Under the pieces are notes generated by a model. The model searched no databases, was not told the DNA's origin, and worked only from the letters and a program-made list of their open reading frames with translations. A program made the position numbers and the translations under genes. A stretch of 12,928 nucleotides of DNA from Candidatus Equimonas enterica (GTDB lineage: Bacteria > Bacteroidota > Bacteroidia > Bacteroidales > Bacteroidaceae), in assembly GCA_018066225.1 (NCBI GenBank), contig JAGHRU010000028.1, positions 1-12,928 of the forward strand. Reading direction: 5' to 3'. Shown piece by piece: positions 5,634 to 11,745 of the stretch. The number at the start of each line of letters is the position of its first letter. The first letter of the stretch is position 1.

Positions 5634-6737
5634 TCAGACGAAGTCGTCGCCCATCTGGAGTTGCACTTCGCCCGCGATGCGGTGCGCGTTTTTGGGGTCG
5701 TCGTTGGGGCAGATGACGAGCATATTGTCCTTGAGCGCGACGAGATATCCGTCGAGGCCTTCCACGACAGCCCCCATGCGCTCTGGCAGCACGATGAGGC
5801 TGTCGTGACAGCCCGAGAGGATGACTTGGTGTGGCGTGCCGATGATGCCGTTGCCTTCGGCGTCTTTGTCGGTCGTGGACGAGAGTTCGGGCCAAGAGCC
5901 GATGTCGCACCAGCCGAAGGAGCAGTCGCGCACGCAGGCGTCGCTCCACTTTTCGAGGATGAGCGTGTCGAGGTTGTGGTGCACCGATGAGGGGTAACAT
6001 TCGTTGAGCAACCGCTCGTCGAGGGCGAGCGAGTAGGGCTCGGTGAGCCACGGCAGTCGGCGGGCGAGTTCGGGCAGTACCTCGCTCAGATGGCGGAGCA
6101 TCGTCTCGCCGCGCCAAAGGAAGAGCCCGGTGCTCCATACGAACTCGTCGCTCTCGATAAACATATCGGCAAACTCCTGCGTCGGCTTCTCCGTAAACGA
6201 CTTGACGCGCGCGAGTCCCTCTTGTGCGCACGGTGCGCCTTTCTGGATGTAGCCATAGGCCGTGCGTGGCGCAGTGGCGGCCACACCCAGCGCGAGGAAG
6301 GTGCTCTCGGGGCTTGCGATGGCGCGGAAGGCAGCCTTGATGTCGGCATTGAAATTCATCTCCTTGGTGATGAACTGGTCGGCGGGTGAAACGAGGATGT
6401 TGGCGGCTGCGTCGTGCTGCATAATGCGCCAGGTGGCCCATGTGGCGATGGGAGCGGTGCTCATCTGCACGGGCTCGGACACAATCTGATGGTCGGCGAG
6501 CATCGGCAACTGCTCCTTGACCAGAGCTGTGTAGCCGCGATAGGTGCAGACATAGATGTTCTCGGGGCGTATGAGCGGGAGCAGACGGTCGTAGGTCTGC
6601 TGAAGCAAGGTGCGGCCTACACCGAAGAGGTCGATGAACTGCTTGGGCAAGGCGCGGCGGCTGATGGGCCATAGGCGACTGCCAACGCCGCCAGCCAAAA
6701 TGATGCAGTAGTCGTGGGCGTTTTCGTGCGTGTGCAT
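5634..6737 (-). CDS. Mannose-1-phosphate guanylyltransferase (GDP-mannose pyrophosphorylase)
   Basis: The enzyme makes GDP-mannose from mannose-1-phosphate and GTP in the cytoplasm, a donor for polysaccharides, glycoproteins and GDP-fucose. The 367-residue protein has the nucleotidyltransferase signature LAGGVGSRLWP (14-24) followed by PKQF, then SPADQFI (117-123), FTEKPTQEF (181-189), WSTGLFLW (201-208) and GWCDIGSWPEL (275-285). These match the ManC/RfbM class. The fused phosphomannose isomerase domain found in long ManC proteins is absent, so this is the short, single-function form common in Bacteroidota. I start at MHTHENAHDYCIILAGG; the frame extends 59 codons further upstream, but that region contains the promoter candidates and tRNA leader. 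It stands alone between a shared terminator and the divergent tRNA-Leu gene. Confidence 0.93.
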   Translation of the reverse strand: MHTHENAHDYCIILAGGVGSRLWPISRRALPKQFIDLFGVGRTLLQQTYDRLLPLIRPENIYVCTYRGYTALVKEQLPMLADHQIVSEPVQMSTAPIATWATWRIMQHDAAANILVSPADQFITKEMNFNADIKAAFRAIASPESTFLALGVAATAPRTAYGYIQKGAPCAQEGLARVKSFTEKPTQEFADMFIESDEFVWSTGLFLWRGETMLRHLSEVLPELARRLPWLTEPYSLALDERLLNECYPSSVHHNLDTLILEKWSDACVRDCSFGWCDIGSWPELSSTTDKDAEGNGIIGTPHQVILSGCHDSLIVLPERMGAVVEGLDGYLVALKDNMLVICPNDDPKNAHRIAGEVQLQMGDDFV

Positions 6738-6766
6738 GCAGGTAGTCGTTGAGTTGTTTAGTGCGG

Positions 6767-6774
6767 TAAAGATA
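6767..6774 (-). promoter_or_regulatory. Candidate promoter for the guanylyltransferase gene
   Basis: On the minus strand these bases read TATCTTTA, seven of eight positions of the TAnnTTTG -7 consensus. The start codon is 30 bp downstream, giving a short leader. No clear -33 element is present at the right distance. Confidence 0.45.
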
Positions 6775-6806
6775 CGAAAAAATGCCGTGTCGTGTGACGC
6801 GACAGG

Positions 6807-6838
6807 GCAAAAAAATAGTGTCGCCAGTACTTTTTTGC
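6807..6838. repeat. A-tract/T-tract inverted repeat upstream of the tRNA promoter
   Basis: GCAAAAAA (6807-6814) and TTTTTTGC (6831-6838) form an 8-bp inverted repeat around a 16-bp spacer. The tract centres are about 21 bp apart, roughly two helical turns, so both should bend DNA the same way. It ends just before the tRNA -33 element and may act as an UP-element-like or bent region. Confidence 0.4.
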
Positions 6839-6845
6839 TGAAATC

Positions 6846-6877
6846 TTTGGCCGATTGACAAAATCTTCCTACCTTTG
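6846..6877 (+). promoter_or_regulatory. tRNA-Leu promoter
   Basis: TTTG at 6846-6849, a 20-bp spacer and TACCTTTG at 6870-6877 match the Bacteroidota -33/-7 consensus at every defined position. Transcription should start near 6884, about 30 nt before the mature tRNA end. Confidence 0.85.
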
Positions 6878-6914
6878 CAGCCGTGTTTCGTGTCAAGGCA
6901 CGAAAGACAGCCAT

Positions 6915-6996
6915 GCTCCGATGGCGGAATCGGTAGACGCGACGGTCTCAAACACCGTTGGGGAAACCCGTGCCGGTTCGACCCCGGCTCGGAGTA
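6915..6996 (+). tRNA. tRNA-Leu (anticodon CAA)
   Basis: The 82-nt sequence folds as a class II tRNA. The acceptor stem is GCTCCGA (6915-6921) with TCGGAGT (6989-6995), including the G1-U72 wobble usual for bacterial tRNA-Leu. The anticodon stem ACGGT/ACCGT encloses the loop CTCAAAC (6947-6953), so the anticodon is CAA (6949-6951), reading UUG. A long variable arm (GGG-AAA-CCC) and T-arm GCCGG-TTCGACC-CCGGC (6972-6988) follow, with discriminator A at 6996. The CCA end is not encoded; CGC follows. It is a single gene with its own promoter and terminator. Confidence 0.96.
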
Positions 6997-7010
6997 CGCT
7001 TCCAACAGTA

Positions 7011-7047
7011 TAGCCCCCGAAGTTCGGTCACGAACTTTCGGGGGCTA
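7011..7047. terminator. Terminator after tRNA-Leu
   Basis: TAGCCCCCGAAGTTCG (7011-7026), loop GTCA (7027-7030) and CGAACTTTCGGGGGCTA (7031-7047) form a 16-bp GC-rich stem with one bulged T. No strong T-run follows, but position and stability suggest a terminator for the tRNA; it may also stop transcripts of the convergent peptidase gene. Confidence 0.7.
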
Positions 7048-7060
7048 TCGCTATGTGTGG

Positions 7061-7165
7061 TCTGCCCAGAGGCGGTAGGCTTTTCCGATTTGCCCGGATG
7101 ATTTTTCCTATCTGCGCAGACAGTTTTTTCGGATTGCCCGGATGGTTTTCACGGATTGCCCGGAT
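7061..7165. repeat. Degenerate 22-bp repeat array between tRNA-Leu and the S41 peptidase gene
   Basis: Ten-base cores occur at 7061 (TCTGCCCAGA), 7090, 7134 and 7156 (each TTGCCCGGAT) and 7111 (TCTGCGCAGA). The last four are spaced 21, 23 and 22 bp apart and are followed by T-rich tails (TTTTT at 7102-7106, TTTTTT at 7124-7129, TTTT at 7145-7148 and 7170-7173). TCTGCGCAGACAGTTTTTT at 7111-7129 is identical to 11676-11694. This ties the array to the other two, although most cores have diverged. The rest of the 7048-7171 gap holds nothing else I can identify. Confidence 0.7.
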
Positions 7166-7171
7166 AGGCTT

Positions 7172-8842
7172 TTAGGGCTTCGGCGAGAGCTTGTCGGTAT
7201 AGGCACCGTCGTCGGTGAGGATACGCAGTGCCTCGGTGATGTCGGGGTCGCTGCGCAAGGTGTAGGCCACCAGTCCCTCTTCGCCGTAGTAGTTGCTGAT
7301 GAGTGCCGCCTCTACGGCCTCTGTCACCTCCTTGCGGAAGCGCATGACATCGGCTGCGGTGTCGTGCTGCAACTTCTGCGCGAGAGCGTCCAACTCGGCC
7401 TTCGCTTCGTCGCCATAGCCTTCCTCGCGGATGACGCTGCGGAGCATATCGAGCACATGACGGGAGCGCACATCGTAGGTGAAGTCGGAGGCTGCAAGGT
7501 AGTCGCGGAAGTCGCAGAAGTCGGCCTCGCTGAGGTGGAAGTCGGCAGGCGAAGCGATGGTGGCGTGGGTGTTGCGGTAGCGCACACACCAGTCGAAGAG
7601 CTGGTCGCTGACTTGCAGATAGGCCACGAGCGACGGCAGCGTGTCGAGATGGACGGTGACATCGGGCGTGATGCCGCCACCGTCGCGTACGGGACGGCCT
7701 GCGGCGGTATGGAAGGTCTTGCAGAGCGAGTCGGGCAGGTGCTTGGGCTGTCCGTCGCTGCCGCGATGGGCGAAGTCGTAGGCTTGTATGCAACGCCCCG
7801 AGGGGATGAAATACTTGGCGGTGGTGAGTTTGAGCATCGCACCATAGGGCAGTGGGCGCGGGGCTTGCACCAGTCCCTTGCCATAGGTGCGGCGGCCGAT
7901 GATGACGGCGCGGTCGTAGTCTTGCAGCGCCCCAGAGGTGATTTCTGCCGCCGATGCTGTGCCGTAATCGACGAGGACGGCCATCGGCATCGTGGTGTCT
8001 ATCGGCTCCGTCTCCGTGCAGTAGGTCTTGTTCATGTCGGGGGTCTTGCCCGCCGTATGCAGCACTTCGCTGCCCTTGGGTATGAAGTTGCTGACCACCT
8101 TGATGGCTTGGTCCATCAGCCCTCCCGGGTTGCTACGCAGATCGAAAACGAAGCGTCGCATCCCTTGGTGGCGCAGCGCGACGATGGCGTCTTTGAGATC
8201 GCGTGACGTGTCCTCGGTGTAGCCGTCGAGCAGGATATAGCCCGTGCTGTCGTTGAGCATCTGATGGTGCAACACCGAAGGCCGCTTGATGGCTTGTCGC
8301 TCTATGGTAAACTCCATCTCTCCCACCGTGGGACGCTCCACGCGCAGGCGGAGCGTTGTCCCTGCGTCGCCACGCAGCTGCTGCGTGATGCCCGAGGTGT
8401 AGTCCATGACGGGTGTCTTGCCGCAAGGCGCAATGGGAGTGTCATCGATGGCGATGATGATGTCGCCCGTGCGCACACCGGCTTTCGCTGCTGGCATCGC
8501 GGCATAGGGGCCGTCGAAGACGCAGCGGTCGCAACTCTTGCGATAGACGATAGGGCTGCCGATGCCCGCATATTTGCCCGTGGTGAGCGTACGCAGTTCG
8601 TCCGTACTCTCCTCCTTGTAGTACTCCGTATAGGGATCGAGCTGGTCGAGCATAGCGGCTATGGCATTGCCCACGGTCTTCTCCGTGTCGAGGGTATCGA
8701 CATAGTAGAGATCGAGTTCCTTGTAGAGCGCGTTGAAGATGTCGAGATGCTTTGCCGTCTCGAAGTTGTGGTTGCGCTGCGCAGCAAGGGGCGTAGGTTG
8801 CCAGAGCAGGAGCAGCAGGAGCGAGGAGAGGAGGTAGCGCAT
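7172..8842 (-). CDS. S41 family C-terminal processing peptidase (secreted, with PDZ domain)
   Basis: This 556-residue protease belongs to the CtpA/Prc/tail-specific peptidase family, which cleaves envelope proteins near their C-termini. A signal peptide (LLLLLLWQPTPLAAQ) suggests export to the periplasm. The N-terminal region (about 25-85) matches the helical part found before the PDZ domain in the family. The PDZ domain runs about 90-180, including AAKAGVRTGDIIIAIDD. The protease domain has GYILLDGYTEDT (201-212), DLRSNPGGLMDQAI (234-247), GTASAAEI (294-301) and GRRTYGKGLVQ (316-326). Ser297, Lys322 and Gln326 have the 25- and 4-residue spacing of the Ser-Lys-Gln site, so it looks active. 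The second Ser of the usual SASASE motif is Ala here, which is tolerated. The C-terminal 390-556 includes a helical, charged region. It is last in the run after hisS (46-bp gap), probably co-transcribed. Confidence 0.93.
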   Translation of the reverse strand: MRYLLSSLLLLLLWQPTPLAAQRNHNFETAKHLDIFNALYKELDLYYVDTLDTEKTVGNAIAAMLDQLDPYTEYYKEESTDELRTLTTGKYAGIGSPIVYRKSCDRCVFDGPYAAMPAAKAGVRTGDIIIAIDDTPIAPCGKTPVMDYTSGITQQLRGDAGTTLRLRVERPTVGEMEFTIERQAIKRPSVLHHQMLNDSTGYILLDGYTEDTSRDLKDAIVALRHQGMRRFVFDLRSNPGGLMDQAIKVVSNFIPKGSEVLHTAGKTPDMNKTYCTETEPIDTTMPMAVLVDYGTASAAEITSGALQDYDRAVIIGRRTYGKGLVQAPRPLPYGAMLKLTTAKYFIPSGRCIQAYDFAHRGSDGQPKHLPDSLCKTFHTAAGRPVRDGGGITPDVTVHLDTLPSLVAYLQVSDQLFDWCVRYRNTHATIASPADFHLSEADFCDFRDYLAASDFTYDVRSRHVLDMLRSVIREEGYGDEAKAELDALAQKLQHDTAADVMRFRKEVTEAVEAALISNYYGEEGLVAYTLRSDPDITEALRILTDDGAYTDKLSPKP

Positions 8843-8888
8843 GGCAGTAAGGGCAGGGGAGCGTCGGTGATAGGGGAGACAGTGGGCG

Positions 8889-10247
8889 TTAGGATTGGAG
8901 GCAGGCGATGACTTCTGCGATGGTGAGCGTCTGCTGCTCGCCTGTGAGCATATTCTTGAGCGTCACTTTGCCCGAGGCCATTTCGCTGTCGCCCACGAGG
9001 GCAACGTAGGGAATGTGCATGGCGTTGGCATACTGCATCTGCTTCTTCATCTTGGCAGCGTCGGGATAAACCTCTGTCGAAATGCCTGCTTCGCGTGTCG
9101 CTTTGGCCAACGTGAGGCAGTGCGCCGCCTCCACAGGGCCGAAGTTGAGGAAGATGAGGCGGGTGGTGGTGGCGATGTCGGCAGGGTAGAGGTCGAGTTG
9201 CTCCAAGACGTCGTAGATGCGGTCGGCACCAAAGGAAATGCCGACGCCAGAGAGCCCGGGCATGCCGAAGATGCCGGTGAGGTTGTCATAGCGGCCGCCG
9301 CCAGTGATGCTGCCGATGGCTACATCGAGCGCCTTGACCTCGAAGATGCAACCCGTGTAGTAGTTGAGCCCGCGTGCAAGGGTGAGGTCGAGTTCAAAGG
9401 CAGTCTCGCCATCGAGTGCGCCCAAGCCAGAGAGCACGGTTTCCACCTCCTTGCAGCCGAGCAGGCCAGTCTCGCTCTGGGCGAGCACGTCGCGGATGGT
9501 GGCGAGTTTGGCTGCGTTGGTGCCTTGCAGGGCAATGATGGGGTCGAGCATGGCGAGCTGGTCGTCGCTGAGTCCCGCGCTGCGCAACTCGTCTTTAACG
9601 CCGTCGATGCCTATCTTGTCGAGTTTGTCGATGGCGACGGTGATATCGACGATGCGGTCTGCGGCACCGATGACATCAGCGATGCCGCTGAGGATTTTGC
9701 GGTTGTTGATTTTGATGGCCACTCGTATGCCGAAGCGCTTGAAGACTTCGGCTACGATGTTCATCAGTTCCACCTCGTTGATGAGCGAGTCGCTGCCCAC
9801 GATGTCTGCGTCGCACTGGTAGAACTCGCGGTATCTGCCCTTCTGCGGACGGTCGGCGCGCCACACGGGCTGTATCTGATACCGCTTGAAGGGCATTTGG
9901 AGGGCTTCGCGGTGCTGCACGACGAAGCGGGCGAAAGGCACGGTGAGGTCGTAGCGCAAGCCCTTCTCGCAGTATTTCGCAGCGAGTTGCAGTGCGCTGA
10001 GGCGGTCGTAGTCCTCGGTGCTTACGCTGCGCGTGAAGTCGCCGGAGTTGAGTATCTTGAAGAGGAGTTTGTCACCCTCCTCGCCGTATTTACCCATCAG
10101 GGTGGAGAGATTCTCCATCGCGGGGGTTTCGATTTGCTGGAAGCCGTAGAGGGCGTAAACTTCGCGTATGGTGCGGAAAATGTAGTTGCGACGCGCCATC
10201 AACTCGGGCGTGAAGTCGCGTGTACCTTTTGGGATGCTGGGTTTCAT
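8889..10247 (-). CDS. hisS: Histidyl-tRNA synthetase
   Basis: This cytoplasmic class II synthetase charges tRNA-His. The 452-residue protein starts MKPSIPKGTRDFTPELM, the usual HisRS opening. Motifs are clear: RYDLTVPFARFV (98-109), the motif 2 region YQIQPVWRADRPQKGRYREF (123-142), the histidine-specific ARGLNYYTG (291-299), GGGRYDNL (316-323) and motif 3 GVGISFGADRI (334-344). The anticodon-binding domain occupies about 362-452. RGLN replaces RGLD of the E. coli signature; I believe this is common in Bacteroidota but cannot check it here. The frame is open 29 codons upstream, overlapping the end of the preceding gene, so the internal ATG is preferred. It begins 23 bp after the preceding gene's stop, suggesting co-transcription. 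Confidence 0.97.
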   Translation of the reverse strand: MKPSIPKGTRDFTPELMARRNYIFRTIREVYALYGFQQIETPAMENLSTLMGKYGEEGDKLLFKILNSGDFTRSVSTEDYDRLSALQLAAKYCEKGLRYDLTVPFARFVVQHREALQMPFKRYQIQPVWRADRPQKGRYREFYQCDADIVGSDSLINEVELMNIVAEVFKRFGIRVAIKINNRKILSGIADVIGAADRIVDITVAIDKLDKIGIDGVKDELRSAGLSDDQLAMLDPIIALQGTNAAKLATIRDVLAQSETGLLGCKEVETVLSGLGALDGETAFELDLTLARGLNYYTGCIFEVKALDVAIGSITGGGRYDNLTGIFGMPGLSGVGISFGADRIYDVLEQLDLYPADIATTTRLIFLNFGPVEAAHCLTLAKATREAGISTEVYPDAAKMKKQMQYANAMHIPYVALVGDSEMASGKVTLKNMLTGEQQTLTIAEVIACLQS

Positions 10248-10270
10248 AGATAGGGGATGTATGTGGCGTA

Positions 10271-11425
10271 TTATTGCAGTTCTTTGACGAGGTAGATTTG
10301 CGTCGGCAGGTGGTCGGAATAGCCGTTGAGCCAAGTGCCGCCAGCGGTGGTGCGCAAGGGGCCGCCCTTGTAGCGTCCCTCCTGCTGCATGAGGTAGTCG
10401 CGCAGGAAGATGTCGTGACGCAGGAATTTGAGCGATGAGCGGTCTGTGCCGAGCAGATTGCCGGTGAAGACTATCTGGTCAAAGAGGTTCCATTTGCCGT
10501 TGTAGAGCAACGAGCCTTGACCCACCTTGTAGAGCGTATCCCACCACGGGTTGTAGAGGTCGTCTTCGCCGGTTTCCTCCTTGGTGTGTTTGCAGCCCAG
10601 ACATTCGGGCGAGTTCATCGAGGGATTGTTGGGATCGTCGTTCATATCGCCCATGATGATGATGTGGCAGCCCGGGTCTTGGCGCTGCAAAGCCTCTTTG
10701 AGGTGGCGCACTTGGTAGCCGGCACGCTCACGAGCGGGCGATGCTGCGGCGCGTGAGGGCCAGTGGCACACGATGAAGTGCATCTTCTCGCCCGCCATCG
10801 TGCCCGACATGACGAGGAAGCCGCGCGTGATGTGGGTCGTGTCGCCCCGAAGGAAATTGTCGTAAGCGCGTACCTTGCCCTGCTCATCGACGTAGAAGCC
10901 GAGATCAACCTCCGGCTGCTTGTCGGAGAGGTAGTAGTAGGGCACGAGCATCGTCTGCTGGTGGTGGAAGAGTCGGGGGTTGTAGAGGAAGCCGCACTCC
11001 ACGCCACGGCGGTCGGGACCGTCAATATGGGCAATCTGGTAGCCGCGGTCGCGCAGCGCATCCTGCTGCAAGAGGTCCTCCACGACATGGCGGTTTTCTA
11101 TCTCGGAGATGCCGATGACAGCCGCGCCTGCCGGGTTGCGTGACTTGCCGACCTGCGTGCAGAGCTCGGAGAGCACGCGCGCCATGTTCTTGAGTTTGGA
11201 GCGGTATTTGTGGCCATTCCACTTGTAGGAACCTGTGGGCAGAAATTCGTAGTCGTTCTTGCCCGCATCGTGGATGGTGTCGAAGAGATTTTCGAGGTTG
11301 TAGAAGGCGATGCCGTAGAGGGCAAGGCGTTTCTCCTGCTCGCTCGTGAGCACATCGGCGTGTGCTTTGGGCGCACAAAGTGAGAAAAGTAAGGCGACGG
11401 TAAGGAGTGAAAAGAGATGTTTCAT
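10271..11425 (-). CDS. Secreted endonuclease/exonuclease/phosphatase family protein
   Basis: This 384-residue protein has a signal peptide (MKHLFSLLTVALLFSLCAPKAHA) and the metal-dependent endonuclease/exonuclease/phosphatase fold. Matching motifs: FYNLENLFDT (41-50; Asn44 and Glu45), IGISEIENRHV (104-113; Glu108 as metal ligand), VCHWPSRA (219-226; His221), IIMGDMNDDPNN (256-267; Asp260 and Asn262) and SDHLPTQI (370-377; Asp371-His372). All catalytic positions of the family seem intact. Substrate cannot be told from sequence: DNA, RNA, phospholipid or phosphoinositide-like phosphates are all known for relatives. Export suggests an extracellular or periplasmic role such as nucleic-acid scavenging (inference). 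It is the first gene of the run that includes hisS and the S41 peptidase; the pairing with hisS may only reflect shared transcription. The alternative upstream start adds 23 residues and would hide the signal peptide. Confidence 0.9.
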   Translation of the reverse strand: MKHLFSLLTVALLFSLCAPKAHADVLTSEQEKRLALYGIAFYNLENLFDTIHDAGKNDYEFLPTGSYKWNGHKYRSKLKNMARVLSELCTQVGKSRNPAGAAVIGISEIENRHVVEDLLQQDALRDRGYQIAHIDGPDRRGVECGFLYNPRLFHHQQTMLVPYYYLSDKQPEVDLGFYVDEQGKVRAYDNFLRGDTTHITRGFLVMSGTMAGEKMHFIVCHWPSRAAASPARERAGYQVRHLKEALQRQDPGCHIIIMGDMNDDPNNPSMNSPECLGCKHTKEETGEDDLYNPWWDTLYKVGQGSLLYNGKWNLFDQIVFTGNLLGTDRSSLKFLRHDIFLRDYLMQQEGRYKGGPLRTTAGGTWLNGYSDHLPTQIYLVKELQ

Positions 11426-11452
11426 AATGGGGAGTGTTGTCGTATTTGACGG

Positions 11453-11460
11453 CAAATTTA
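11453..11460 (-). promoter_or_regulatory. Promoter candidate for the phosphatase-family/hisS/peptidase run
   Basis: On the minus strand these bases read TAAATTTG, an exact TAnnTTTG, followed by CC. The start codon is 28 bp beyond, giving a leader of about 20 nt. No -33 TTTG lies at the right distance. The ten bases TAAATTTGCC recur as the divergent promoter at 11547-11556. Confidence 0.6.
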
Positions 11461-11546
11461 CGGAAGAAAATCGAGATTTGGGCAGTTTTTGCACGCTAAA
11501 ATCAAAAAAAGCGGCTACTATATGGCATAGAAATGTTTTTTTTCCT

Positions 11547-11554
11547 TAAATTTG
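11547..11554 (+). promoter_or_regulatory. Promoter candidate for the TonB-dependent receptor
   Basis: TAAATTTG is an exact -7 match and is followed by CCG, as in the facing promoter. Transcription would begin near 11561, giving a leader of about 185 nt that contains the 22-bp repeats. A -33 element is not obvious. The rest of the 11426-11745 gap holds the T-run at 11535-11543 and the array, and otherwise nothing I recognise. Confidence 0.55.
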
Positions 11555-11627
11555 CCGAAATTTAGATGCGGAAACGACTTTTCTCACCGCTGGCGATGCG
11601 CTAAAAGCATACCAAGGCATCGGCTGC

Positions 11628-11715
11628 ACGACAAGGGCAGACCGTGCGAACGATGAGGGCAGACAGTTTTTCGCATCTGCGCAGACAGTTTTTTGTGTCT
11701 GGGCAGATAGGTTTT
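11628..11715. repeat. Four-unit, exactly 22-bp-periodic repeat array in the TonB receptor leader
   Basis: GCAGA occurs at 11637, 11659, 11681 and 11703, exactly 22 bp apart. Unit 2 reads ACGATGAGGGCAGACAG then TTTTT, unit 3 CGCATCTGCGCAGACAG then TTTTT, and unit 4 carries TCTGGGCAGATAGG then TTTT. Unit 1 (ACGACAAGGGCAGAC) has lost the T-tail. There are no spacers between units. The array ends 30 bp before the receptor ATG. Confidence 0.8.
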
Positions 11716-11745
11716 GACATAAGACATAACAGATAAATTTACGCA

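Noticed and set aside
6915..6996. Defective acceptor stem in the tRNA (G1-U72)
   Set aside because: The same wobble occurs in ordinary bacterial tRNA-Leu such as that of E. coli.
7939..7962. Possible loss of the catalytic Ser in the S41 peptidase (GTASAAEI where SASASE is usual)
   Set aside because: The spacing to Lys322 and Gln326 shows that Ser297 is the nucleophile; only the second, non-catalytic Ser is changed to Ala.
8895..10253. Long open frame (452 codons) on the + strand opposite hisS
   Set aside because: It lies almost exactly opposite hisS, has no recognisable motifs and arises from the codon pattern of a GC-rich gene. Similar antisense frames lie opposite nadB (188-1354), fabF (2743-4047), rnc (3983-5434), the S41 peptidase (7142-8206) and the receptor (11896-12888).
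11628..11715. CRISPR array
   Set aside because: The units abut each other without unique spacers, are only 22 bp long and vary among themselves. No cas gene is nearby.
11713..11741. Promoter TTTG-N17-TAAATTTA just before the receptor gene
   Set aside because: The spacer is 17 bp where 19-21 is expected, the last -7 base is wrong, and transcription would start inside the coding region.
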